Made by a program: the position numbers and the translations under genes. A model generated the notes under the pieces. It worked only from the letters and a program-made list of their open reading frames with translations. It searched no databases and was not told the DNA's origin. Shown piece after piece: positions 41,641 to 49,456 of a stretch of 64,000 nucleotides of DNA. How positions within the stretch are numbered: position 1 is the stretch's first letter; each line of letters begins with the position of its first letter. This DNA comes from Arthrobacter horti (lineage in GTDB: Bacteria > Actinomycetota > Actinomycetes > Actinomycetales > Micrococcaceae), in NCBI RefSeq assembly GCF_030731045.1, contig NZ_JAVALS010000003.1:1-64000 (forward strand). Reading direction: 5' to 3'.

Positions 41641-42312
41641 ATGAGTTCCACCACCCCCGACGCGGCCTTCGTGCGCGCCGGGACCCCCGTGGAGGACCGG
41701 GAAGAGAAGACCTCCCGGCGTGAGCTGAACAAACTGGCCACGCGCGCCGCCATCATCGAGGCGGCCGTGAACCTGCTTTCCGAGCACGGACTCGGCGGAT
41801 TCACGGCGGAGGACCTGGCGGACGCCGCCGGCATCTCCCGCCGGACCTTCTTCAACTACTTCCCCAGCCCGGAGGCCGCCCTGGCCGCCACGGTCCAGAT
41901 CTTCCTGGACGGCGCCATCGAGGAGTTCCGGAACCGCCCCCACCAGGAAAGCGTCCTGGACTCCGCCATCGCCGCCGTCACGGCCCTCGTGGAGCCGGGC
42001 GCCCTGTCCCGGATGGCCCGCGTCTGCCTCCTGACGGAGAACCAGCCCCAGGTCCAGCGCTGGCAGCTCATGGCGTGGGACGAGGCCACCGGCAAACTCA
42101 GCGCGGCCGCCGTCGAACGTCTGGGAACCGAAGCGGACCCCTTCTTCGTCAGAACCATGGTGGGCGCCATCATCGGCGCCGGGAAAGCCGCCATGGAGTT
42201 CTGGCTGGAGCACGAGGCACCCCGCAACGGTGAGGTGACCGACGCCCACAGCGCAGCCCTCAGACGGCTCATCACGCAGGCCCTGCAACACCTCCGCAAC
42301 GGCTTCGCCTGA
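41641..42312 (+). CDS. TetR family regulator of the MMPL exporter
   Basis: A 223-residue TetR protein. The HTH is NKLATRAAIIEAAVNLLSEH, then DLADAAGISRRTFFNYFPSP. The C-terminal domain is of the AcrR/MftR-like type. It is 60 nt upstream of the MMPL gene and should repress it. The start codon has no ribosome binding site; a TAGCAT box lies 6 nt upstream, so the mRNA is probably leaderless. Confidence 0.88.
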   Translation: MSSTTPDAAFVRAGTPVEDREEKTSRRELNKLATRAAIIEAAVNLLSEHGLGGFTAEDLADAAGISRRTFFNYFPSPEAALAATVQIFLDGAIEEFRNRPHQESVLDSAIAAVTALVEPGALSRMARVCLLTENQPQVQRWQLMAWDEATGKLSAAAVERLGTEADPFFVRTMVGAIIGAGKAAMEFWLEHEAPRNGEVTDAHSAALRRLITQALQHLRNGFA

Positions 42313-42372
42313 GCACCCCTGACCACCCATCCTGCCCACCGGCACCAACGGCATCGACAAAGGCATCAGACC

Positions 42373-45189
42373 ATGGCACTCCTGCTCTACAGGCTCGGCA
42401 AGTTCTCCTACCGGCACCGCTGGTGGGTCCTTTCGTTCTGGCTTGTCGCCTTGCTGGCCGTGGGCGGCTCCGCTCTGGCCTTCCACGGCAAGCTCACCAA
42501 CGACTTCAAGATCCCCGGCACCGAGACCCAGCGCGTCCTGGACCACCTCAAGGACGCCCTGCCCGAGGCGTCGGGCGGCACGGGCTCCGTCGTCTTCCAG
42601 ACCTCGGACGGCAAGGCGTTCACGGATGACCAGAAGAAGGCCGTCGAGGACGCCCTGACCGGTCTCAACGGCAAGAACCAGGTGCAGTCCAGCGTGGACC
42701 CGTTCGCCACCCAGGCCCAGGTGGACGCCGGCCCCGGCAAGCTCGCCGACGCCAAGAAGCAGCTCGACGCGGGCAAGGCGCAGCTGGACGCCACCAACGC
42801 CCAGCTGGATGACGCCAAGAAGCAGCTGGACACGGCGAAGCAGCAGCAGGCCGCCGCGCAGGCCTCGGGCGCGAACATCCCGGCCGCTCAGGCCGCCGCC
42901 GCGGCCGCGCAGATCGCCGCGGCGCAGAAGGCGTACGACGACGGCCGGGCCAAGGCCGACGCCGCCGGCAAGGAACTGGCCTCCCACCAGGCCGAACTGG
43001 ACGTGGCCCAGCGCAAGGCGTCCGCGGCGCAGGGCATCCGCTTCGTCTCCAAGGACGGCGCCACGGCCGTGGCCCAGGTGTCCTTCAAGGTCGCCCTCTC
43101 CGCGCTCTCCACGGAGGACCGCGACCAGGTGGTCAGCACCCTGGAGGCCACCCAGTCCAAGGGCCTGAACGTCTACCCCAGCAAGGAACTCTCCGAGGAC
43201 CTCGGCAGCCTGGCCGGCCCCGGCGAGATCATCGGCCTGTGCGTGGCCGTCCTGGTCCTGATCATCATGCTCGGCACCCTCGTGGCGGCCGGCCTCCCGC
43301 TCCTCATGGCCATCGCGGGTGTGGGCGTGGGCGTGGGCGGCACCTTCGCCCTCTCCGGCGCCATCCAGATGAACAGCATGACCCCCATCCTGGCCCTCAT
43401 GCTCGGCCTGGCCGTGGGCATCGACTACTCCCTGTTCATCGTCAACCGGCACCGCGGCCAGCTGCTGGCCGGCATGGAACTGGAGGAGTCCATCGGCCGC
43501 GCCACGGGCACCAGCGGCAACGCCGTGTTCTTCGCCGGCGTCACCGTGGTCATCACCCTCGCGGCCCTGGCCGTCCCGGGGCTGCCGTTCCTGACGCTGA
43601 TGGGCCTGGCCGCCGCGGCCACCGTGGCCGTCGCGGTCCTGGTGTCCCTGACCCTGACGCCCGCCATGCTGGGCTTCCTCGGCCGCCGGGTCGCCACCAA
43701 GCGCGCCTGGGCGCGCGCCGCCGCCTCGGAGGCGGACCCGGACGCCCACACCCTGAAAGAGAACGACGCCGCCGGCCGCGGCTGGGGCGCGTGGGTCACC
43801 AAGTGGCCGTGGCTGGCCGTGCTGCTGGCCGTCGTCGTGCTCGGCACCGTGGCGCTGCCCGCGAAGGACCTCCACCTGGCACTGCCCGACGGTGGCTCCG
43901 AGCCCGCCGACTCCGCCGCGTACAAGGCGTACGCCGCGATCGGCCAGTCGTTCGGCGACGGCATGAACGGGCCGATCGTGGTGGTGGGCGAGTTCCCGGC
44001 CGGGCTGAGCGACCAGGACGCCGCCCTCAAGCAGCTTGACGTGGCGGACAAGCTCCGCTCCGTGCCCGGCGTGGTGGCGGCCGTGCCGGCCCTGCTCAGC
44101 GACGACCACCAGACCGCCCTGTTCCAGGTCATCCCGTCCAAGGGCCCGGCCGATCCGGACACCGTCAAGGTGGTCTCGGACCTGCGGGCCGAGGGCGCGC
44201 AGATCCAGAAGGACCTGGGCGTCACCATCGGCCTGACCGGGCAGACCACGGCCAACATCGACGTGTCCAACAAGCTCGTCGAGGCCATGCCGGTGTACCT
44301 GGCGATCGTGGTGGGGCTGTCCCTGATCCTGCTGCTCCTGGTGTTCCGGTCCGTCTGGGTGCCGGTCCTGGCAACGCTGGGCTTCCTGCTCTCGCTGGCC
44401 GCGTCCTTCGGCGCCGTGGTGGCCGTGTACCAGTGGGGCTGGCTGGGCGCCGTGTTCGACGTCAGCCACCCGGGACCGGTGCTGAGCATGCTCCCCATCA
44501 TCCTGATCGGCGTGCTGTTCGGCCTGGCCATGGACTACCAGGTGTTCATCGGCTCCGGCATGCGGGAGGCGTACGCCCACGGCGCCGAGGCGAAGAACGC
44601 CGTGCGGATCGGCTTCCGGCACGCCGCAGTGGTGGTCACCGCCGCCGCGATCATCATGACCAGCGTGTTCGCGGGCTTCATCTTCAACCACCTGACCATG
44701 GTCCGGCCGCTCGGCTTCTCCCTGGCGTTCGGTGTGCTGCTGGACGCGTTCGTGGTCCGCATGACCCTGGTCCCGGCCGCCATGCGGCTGCTCGGCGCGC
44801 GCGCCTGGTGGCTTCCGGGCTGGCTGGAGCGGATCCTGCCCGACGTCGATGTGGAGGGCGCTCGCCTGAACCAGGCGGCCGTCGTGGCGGTGGCCGCCGA
44901 GGCCGGCGCCGGCGTCGTCGTGGACTCCGGGGAGGACGACGCGCCGTCCGCCGGCGGCAAGCGCGCCGCCGTGGAGGAGCCGGAGGAACCTGCGGCGCTG
45001 ACCGGTTCCCACGCGCTCATCCAGGCGCCCGACGCCACCCCCACGGAGCTCGGTTCGCCCATGCCGGGCGGCCGGCGCGAGGCCCGGCAGCGGGAGCGCC
45101 TGATCGAGACCGGCATGATCCCGGTGGTGTCCGCCCCGGAGCCGTCCGAGGAGGACGAGGAATCGGACTCCGTCGGCGCCGGACGCTGA
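42373..45189 (+). CDS. MMPL family RND transporter
   Basis: A 938-residue RND-superfamily exporter. After the first membrane helix (WWVLSFWLVALLAVGGSALA) the first extracellular region contains a long coiled coil (about residues 115-220) made of repeats such as KKQLDAGKAQLDATNAQL. Two six-helix groups follow, each with the MMPL motif (GLAVGIDYSLFIVNRHRGQL and GLAMDYQVFIGSGMREAYAH; the Asp-Tyr pairs carry protons). The tail is a hydrophilic Ala/Glu-rich region of about 120 residues. It likely exports a lipid or hydrophobic drug. A terminator follows. Confidence 0.92.
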   Translation: MALLLYRLGKFSYRHRWWVLSFWLVALLAVGGSALAFHGKLTNDFKIPGTETQRVLDHLKDALPEASGGTGSVVFQTSDGKAFTDDQKKAVEDALTGLNGKNQVQSSVDPFATQAQVDAGPGKLADAKKQLDAGKAQLDATNAQLDDAKKQLDTAKQQQAAAQASGANIPAAQAAAAAAQIAAAQKAYDDGRAKADAAGKELASHQAELDVAQRKASAAQGIRFVSKDGATAVAQVSFKVALSALSTEDRDQVVSTLEATQSKGLNVYPSKELSEDLGSLAGPGEIIGLCVAVLVLIIMLGTLVAAGLPLLMAIAGVGVGVGGTFALSGAIQMNSMTPILALMLGLAVGIDYSLFIVNRHRGQLLAGMELEESIGRATGTSGNAVFFAGVTVVITLAALAVPGLPFLTLMGLAAAATVAVAVLVSLTLTPAMLGFLGRRVATKRAWARAAASEADPDAHTLKENDAAGRGWGAWVTKWPWLAVLLAVVVLGTVALPAKDLHLALPDGGSEPADSAAYKAYAAIGQSFGDGMNGPIVVVGEFPAGLSDQDAALKQLDVADKLRSVPGVVAAVPALLSDDHQTALFQVIPSKGPADPDTVKVVSDLRAEGAQIQKDLGVTIGLTGQTTANIDVSNKLVEAMPVYLAIVVGLSLILLLLVFRSVWVPVLATLGFLLSLAASFGAVVAVYQWGWLGAVFDVSHPGPVLSMLPIILIGVLFGLAMDYQVFIGSGMREAYAHGAEAKNAVRIGFRHAAVVVTAAAIIMTSVFAGFIFNHLTMVRPLGFSLAFGVLLDAFVVRMTLVPAAMRLLGARAWWLPGWLERILPDVDVEGARLNQAAVVAVAAEAGAGVVVDSGEDDAPSAGGKRAAVEEPEEPAALTGSHALIQAPDATPTELGSPMPGGRREARQRERLIETGMIPVVSAPEPSEEDEESDSVGAGR

Positions 45190-45194
45190 CGATC

Positions 45195-45234
45195 CCGTGG
45201 GGCCCTGCCGGATGCGGCGGGGCCCCACGGTTTT
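45195..45234 (+). terminator. Rho-independent terminator after the MMPL gene
   Basis: CCGTGGGGCCC (45195-45205) pairs with GGGCCCCACGG (45220-45230) and is followed by TTTT. Confidence 0.85.
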
Positions 45235-45300
45235 GACGGAGCGATGCCCCGCGCCTTGTAGGCTGGGGCAGGAACGTCAGCCACTCCCTGAGGAGACAGC

Positions 45301-45561
45301 ATGCAGCTTCTGTTCAAATTGCTCGGCACGGCCGTCAGCATCGGCGCGGGCCTCCTCGGTTCCAAGCTGGTGAACGCCGGCTGGGAGAAGGCCACGGGCA
45401 ACAAGCCTCCGCAGAAGGGCGACGACGCCGAGGCCAGCCTGCGCGGCGCCCTCGCCTTCGCGATCATCTCGGCCACGGTCAGCGCGGCCATCCAGGTGCT
45501 CACCAGCCGCGGCACCCAGCGGGCGATCGCCAAGTTCAACAAGACCCGGGACATGGTCTAG
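45301..45561 (+). CDS. DUF4235 small membrane protein
   Basis: An 86-residue protein with two hydrophobic helices (LLFKLLGTAVSIGAGLLGSK and AFAIISATVSAAIQVLTSRG) and the WEKATGNKPP linker typical of DUF4235, an actinobacterial family of unknown role. GAGGAG lies 5 nt before the ATG. A TTGACG (45233) and TGTAGG (45257) pair is a probable promoter. Transcribed alone. Confidence 0.85.
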   Translation: MQLLFKLLGTAVSIGAGLLGSKLVNAGWEKATGNKPPQKGDDAEASLRGALAFAIISATVSAAIQVLTSRGTQRAIAKFNKTRDMV

Positions 45562-45586
45562 CCGCACCTTCGCCCGCCCCCCTGGT

Positions 45587-47269
45587 TTAGTGCGCCCCGT
45601 CTCCGTGCGCTGAGCAGTGCTGCTGGCCGCCGTAGACCGGGACCGGAGCGGCGTCGACGGAGGCGTCATGGACCACCTCGCCGCCCACCAGGGTGAGGTC
45701 CGCACGCTGCTCCAGGAGGGCGGCCGGGTCCTGCTCGTGTTCGTAAAGGTTGGAGCTCCAGGCCACCAGGTCCGCCTGCGCACCGGCCTTGATGACGCCG
45801 AGCTCGTTCTCCGAGTGCCACGCCCAGGCGCCCTCGGCGGTGTAGCCCCGCAGGGCCTGGTCCAGGGTGAGACGCTCCGCCGGGGTCCAGGCGTCCGAAC
45901 CGTCCAGGCCGGCCCGGGTCAGCGCCGAGTAGAAGCCCACCAGCGGGTCCATCTCCCCCACCTGCCAGTCGCTGGACAGTGCCACGTGGGCGCCGGATTC
46001 CACGAGGGAACGGAACCGCCAGGCGCGGTCCCAGCGCTGCTCGCCCACGTTCTCCATCCAGGTGCCCGCCACCAGGTCCGGCGAGCAGTGCCGCGGCTGC
46101 ATGGCCGCCGTGACGCCGAGCTCCCGGAAGCGCGGCAGATCGGCCGGGTCCAGGCATTCGACGTGTACGATCCCGTGCCGGCGGTCGCTCGTCCCGTTGG
46201 CGCGTGCGGCGTGCTCGATCGCGTCGAGCGCCAGGCGGATTCCACCGTCGCCGGTCGCATGCGTGTGGGTCTGGAAGCCGAGCCGGTCCAGCTCGGTGAC
46301 GATCCTGGTCAGCTCGCCGAGGGCCGCCGAGGGGTGGCCGCGATGACCGGGGCGGTTGGCGTAGTCGTCCAGCATCCAGGCGGTGTGGGGCTCGATCACG
46401 TCGTCCGCGTAGAGCTTGATGGGGCCCAGGCGAAGGCGGTCATGGGACGGCCCGTGATCCACGGCGTCGCGGAGCTCACGGCGGAAGGCGTCATCGGCGT
46501 CGACGGGGTGGAAGAGCGCCGCGATCACGCGGGAGGACAGCTTGCCCTCGCGGATGGCGCGGTCCAGGAGGGGCACCTCGGCGAGCGGGACCTGCGGCTC
46601 CACCACGGTGGTGATGCCGGTGGCGGTGGCCATTTCCAGGCTGGAGAGGAACTTCCGGTAGCGGCGGTCCGGGGAGTACATGGGGATGTCCCGCTGCAGC
46701 CCGGCCAGGCCGGCCGTGGTCATGGCGCTCGTGTAGAAGTCGGTGACCCAACCGGTGGGACGGCCGTCGGCGTCACGCTCTGGATTGCCCCAGGGGATGT
46801 CCCCGCCATCGCCGATGCCCAGCACGCGCAGTGCCGCCTCGTTGAGCCAGACGGAGTGCTGGTCGTAGGTGGTGACGAACACCGGGCGGTCCGTCAGCCC
46901 GGCCAGATCCCGGGCGTTCGGGCGGCGACCAGAGACCACGGAGTAGACCGCGTTCTCTGCGCAGATCCAGTCCAGTTCGGGGCGGCGGTCGGCCAGTTCC
47001 TTGATGCGGCGGCGGACTTCTTCGAGCGTCTCGGCACCTTCGAGGCTCACGGCATCAGCGTCGAAACCGAGCAGGAGGTGGTTGTGCGAGTCGATGACGC
47101 CGGGGGTGAGCAGCGCGCCGTCGAGGTCTCTGGTGTGCCGGGCGGCAGGGGCGTCAGCGGCGCTGCCGACGTAGCTGATCCGGCCGTCCGTGACCCCGAC
47201 GGCCTCGGCCCAGGGCTGGGCGGGGTCGAAGGTGCGGACGGTGGCACGGGTGAGGAGCAGGTCGAGCAT
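45587..47269 (-). CDS. Amidohydrolase family 3 (YtcJ-like)
   Basis: A 560-residue metal-dependent hydrolase. It has TPGVIDSHNHLLLG (first metal site), LGPIKLYADDVIEPHTAW, HTHATGDGGIRLALDAI, GIVHVECLDP and the last metal Asp in SSDWQVGEMDPL. Family 3 includes N-acyl-D-amino acid deacylases and imidazolonepropionase-like and exoenzyme-regulatory YtcJ proteins; the substrate cannot be read from the sequence. It is divergent from a TetR gene across a strong operator, so its expression is probably induced by its own substrate. Confidence 0.85.
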   Translation of the reverse strand: MLDLLLTRATVRTFDPAQPWAEAVGVTDGRISYVGSAADAPAARHTRDLDGALLTPGVIDSHNHLLLGFDADAVSLEGAETLEEVRRRIKELADRRPELDWICAENAVYSVVSGRRPNARDLAGLTDRPVFVTTYDQHSVWLNEAALRVLGIGDGGDIPWGNPERDADGRPTGWVTDFYTSAMTTAGLAGLQRDIPMYSPDRRYRKFLSSLEMATATGITTVVEPQVPLAEVPLLDRAIREGKLSSRVIAALFHPVDADDAFRRELRDAVDHGPSHDRLRLGPIKLYADDVIEPHTAWMLDDYANRPGHRGHPSAALGELTRIVTELDRLGFQTHTHATGDGGIRLALDAIEHAARANGTSDRRHGIVHVECLDPADLPRFRELGVTAAMQPRHCSPDLVAGTWMENVGEQRWDRAWRFRSLVESGAHVALSSDWQVGEMDPLVGFYSALTRAGLDGSDAWTPAERLTLDQALRGYTAEGAWAWHSENELGVIKAGAQADLVAWSSNLYEHEQDPAALLEQRADLTLVGGEVVHDASVDAAPVPVYGGQQHCSAHGDGAH

Positions 47270-47292
47270 GGGAGTCCCGTCAGGAGGTCGAA

Positions 47293-47324
47293 GGAGTTTT
47301 TTGACGCTATTGTCAAAGAACTCC
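47293..47324. promoter_or_regulatory. TetR operator between amidohydrolase and TetR genes
   Basis: Arms 47293-47305 (GGAGTTTTTTGAC) and 47312-47324 (GTCAAAGAACTCC) match in 12 of 13 positions around a GCTATT spacer. Read leftwards it contains TTGACA (47317-47312), a consensus -35 box for the amidohydrolase. The TetR -10 box TAACGT (47349-47354) is nearby. Confidence 0.7.
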
Positions 47325-47360
47325 TCCAGTGGAACATCACCGCTCTGCTAACGTCAAGGC

Positions 47361-47969
47361 ATGGCCCGGCCCAGCACCCAGACAGCGCGACGCGAAAAGC
47401 TCGTGGCGGCCGCCCTGGACGCGGCCTCGGAGCGCGGTCTGCGCTCCATCTCGATGACCGACGTCGCGGCGAAAGCCGGGCTGACCAGGGGCGCCGTCCT
47501 CTACTACTACGAAGACCTGGATGAGCTGCTGGTGGAGGCGCACCGCGCCGGCGTCGCGCGCTTCTGCGACGCGAGAGACGACGCCGTCGCCACCGTTCCG
47601 GACCCGGCCTGGCAGCTCGCGGAGGCCATCCGCCGCGGCCTGCCGAGCGGCCCGGACGACGCCCTGATGCGCCTGCTCTACGAATTCGACGTGCTGGCCG
47701 GCAATTCGTCCCTCCACCACGAGCTGGTGGAGGGCATGTACCTCCGGCAGCTCGCCACCTACCGCGGTATCCTGGAACGCGGCATCGCCAGCGGTGACTT
47801 CACGCTGCGGCTGCCGGCGGACACGCTCGCCATGAACCTCGTGGCACTCGAGGACGCGTACGGCCTGCACATCACCGCCGGGAACAGCCTCATCACCGTG
47901 GCGTCGGCGGAACAGGCCATGCGCGACGCCGCGGCCGCCCTGGGCGCGGCGCCTAGGATGCTGGAATGA
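47361..47969 (+). CDS. TetR family regulator
   Basis: A 202-residue TetR protein with HTH REKLVAAALDAASERGLRSI and TDVAAKAGLTRGAVLYYYED. The ligand domain is of the BetI-like C-terminal type (YRGILERGIASGDF). It is divergent from the amidohydrolase and probably represses both through the inverted repeat at 47293. The ATG has no ribosome binding site; TAACGT ends 6 nt upstream, indicating a leaderless mRNA. Confidence 0.88.
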   Translation: MARPSTQTARREKLVAAALDAASERGLRSISMTDVAAKAGLTRGAVLYYYEDLDELLVEAHRAGVARFCDARDDAVATVPDPAWQLAEAIRRGLPSGPDDALMRLLYEFDVLAGNSSLHHELVEGMYLRQLATYRGILERGIASGDFTLRLPADTLAMNLVALEDAYGLHITAGNSLITVASAEQAMRDAAAALGAAPRMLE

Positions 47970-48100
47970 ACGAACTCGTGCTGACGGTCGTCTTCGGGGC
48001 GATCTTCCTGTATCTCCTGTACTTCACCATCAGGGCGGGCGTCCGCGACGGGATCAAGCAGGCCCGCCGGGACGACCGCGACGCGGACTCGGTGCTCTGA
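47966..48100 (+). CDS. 44-residue single-pass membrane protein
   Basis: MNELVLTVVFGAIFLYLLYF starts a membrane helix, followed by a basic/acidic tail (KQARRDDRDADSVL). Its ATG overlaps the TetR stop as ATGA, and TAGGAT lies 6 nt before the ATG, so it may also have its own leaderless promoter inside the TetR gene. The layout (one helix, then a short charged tail) resembles DUF6019-type small proteins of Firmicutes. Function unknown. Confidence 0.65.
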   Translation: MNELVLTVVFGAIFLYLLYFTIRAGVRDGIKQARRDDRDADSVL

Positions 48101-48134
48101 CACCGTCACCTCGGCGCCCCGCCCCGCTCCCTTT

Positions 48135-48195
48135 CGCGAGACGGCACTTAATCGCAGTGTTTGCGCCAAACACTGCGATTAAATGGCGTTTCGCG
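48135..48195. repeat. Palindrome family A, copy 3
   Basis: Arms 48135-48163 and 48167-48195 around a CGC loop; the core CTTAATCGCAGTGTTTG is perfectly mirrored apart from single changes, and the outer ends are TCGCGAG / TTTCGCG. It lies between the convergent small membrane gene and the last mrp gene. Confidence 0.85.
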
Positions 48196-48211
48196 GGGGC
48201 GTGGGAGAGGC

Positions 48212-48589
48212 CTACTCCGCCGTCTTCTTCTCACCGGCCTTGGCGACGACGGCGGCCAGCTCGTCTTCGCTGAGCAGCTCCGGGTGCCGGTGCTTGGTGC
48301 GGTAGCCGGCGCGGCTGATCATGTGCGCGGAGATGGGCACGGTGAGCAGCTGGAACAGCCAGGCCAGCAGCAGTACCGGCCACACCACCCAGGTGCGCAG
48401 CTGCAGCCCAAGCGCCACCAGGACCAGGAACATGCCCAGGACCTGCGGCTTGGAGGCGGCGTGCATGCGGCTCATGAGGTCCGGGAACCGCACCATGCCG
48501 ATCGCGGCGCCCAGGCTCAGCAGGGCGCCCGCGGCCAGGAGGATCCCACTGGCCACGTCCACCACGGAATCCCAGTTCTCAGCGGTCAT
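48212..48589 (-). CDS. mrpG: Na+/H+ antiporter subunit G (MrpG/MnhG)
   Basis: A 125-residue, three-helix subunit: ASGILLAAGALLSLGAAIGM, VRFPDLMSRMHAASKPQVLG and VVWPVLLLAWLFQLLTVPIS. The FPDLMSRMHAASK loop is the family signature. Start MTAENWD overlaps the MrpF gene by 11 nt. Last gene of the six-gene Mrp operon. Confidence 0.92.
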   Translation of the reverse strand: MTAENWDSVVDVASGILLAAGALLSLGAAIGMVRFPDLMSRMHAASKPQVLGMFLVLVALGLQLRTWVVWPVLLLAWLFQLLTVPISAHMISRAGYRTKHRHPELLSEDELAAVVAKAGEKKTAE

Positions 48590-48887
48590 CCTCAGTCTCC
48601 CTCCGCCCGGTGCCGTCGTCCGGCACACTCCGGTCCTGCACGAACCGCGCCACGGTCACGGACCCGATGAAACCCACCACGGCCAGCGAGATCACCAGAA
48701 CCAGGTTGTTCAGGTTCCTGTTGACCGCCATGTCCAGGAGCAGTGCCGTCACCACGATGCTCAGCAGCACATCGGAAGCCAGCATGCGGTCCAGGAGGGA
48801 CGGCCCCTTGGCGATCCGGTAGATGGCGGCCGCGGCGGCCAGGCCCAGTGCCACCTCCGCCACGGTCACGAACACGGGGTTGATCAT
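48579..48887 (-). CDS. mrpF: Na+/H+ antiporter subunit F (MrpF/MnhF)
   Basis: A 102-residue, three-helix subunit with RIAKGPSLLDRMLASDVLLS, the family hallmark, and NNLVLVISLAVVGFIGSVTV. The ATG at 48887 overlaps the MrpE stop (ATGA); the frame continues upstream only as an out-of-frame shadow of the E and D genes. Confidence 0.92.
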   Translation of the reverse strand: MINPVFVTVAEVALGLAAAAAIYRIAKGPSLLDRMLASDVLLSIVVTALLLDMAVNRNLNNLVLVISLAVVGFIGSVTVARFVQDRSVPDDGTGRRETEDDR

Positions 48888-49456
48888 GCCTGCACCTTCC
48901 CGGCCTGTTCCGCCTTCTCCGCCTTGAGCCGCAGCACTTCGGCCTTGGACCCCATGATCAGGATGAGCTTGGCCTCGATCCGCCGCACATCGGCCCTGAC
49001 CTTCGCAGCGTCCTGGGGCGTGTGCACATTGAGCGCGTGCAGGTAGAGGGTGGAGGTGGAACGGTCCACGTCCACCACCATGGACCCGGGGATCCAGGAG
49101 CTGACGTGCCCCACGGCCGTGAGGATCAGGTCCGAATGGCTGCGCAGCGGAACACGCAACACGGCATTGCGCACCTTCGGCCCCTGAACCAGCGCCACCC
49201 AGGTGACCTGCAACGATGCCCACGCCGTCCGGCTCAGGACCTCCAGCGTGAACAGCGCCGCGCGAGGCACGTTGAATCTGCCGGACAGCTGCACGGGCGG
49301 CAGATAGAACACGCGCGTCACGGCGAGCGCCAGGAGCGCCCCGAAAAGCAGCGTCCCCGGGCTGAAGTCCTGCCACAGCACGGCCCACACCAGCACCAGC
49401 CAGATGAGGAGCGGGATCTCCTGCAGGAGGCGGATCTTGCGGCGGTGCGGGCTCAT
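48884..49456 (-). CDS. mrpE: Na+/H+ antiporter subunit E (MrpE/MnhE)
   Basis: A 190-residue subunit: two or three N-terminal helices (LLIWLVLVWAVLWQDFSPGT, LLFGALLALAVTRVFYLPPV), then the soluble part with TWVALVQGPKVRNAVLRVPL, HVSSWIPGSMVVDVDRSTST and LYLHALNVH. Overlaps both neighbours by 4 nt. Confidence 0.92.
   Translation of the reverse strand: MSPHRRKIRLLQEIPLLIWLVLVWAVLWQDFSPGTLLFGALLALAVTRVFYLPPVQLSGRFNVPRAALFTLEVLSRTAWASLQVTWVALVQGPKVRNAVLRVPLRSHSDLILTAVGHVSSWIPGSMVVDVDRSTSTLYLHALNVHTPQDAAKVRADVRRIEAKLILIMGSKAEVLRLKAEKAEQAGKVQA

Noticed and set aside
41590-45228. A 1212-codon open frame on the minus strand
   Set aside because: It is the antisense shadow of the TetR and MMPL genes; residues are low-complexity Gly/His/Asp/Arg and show no domain.
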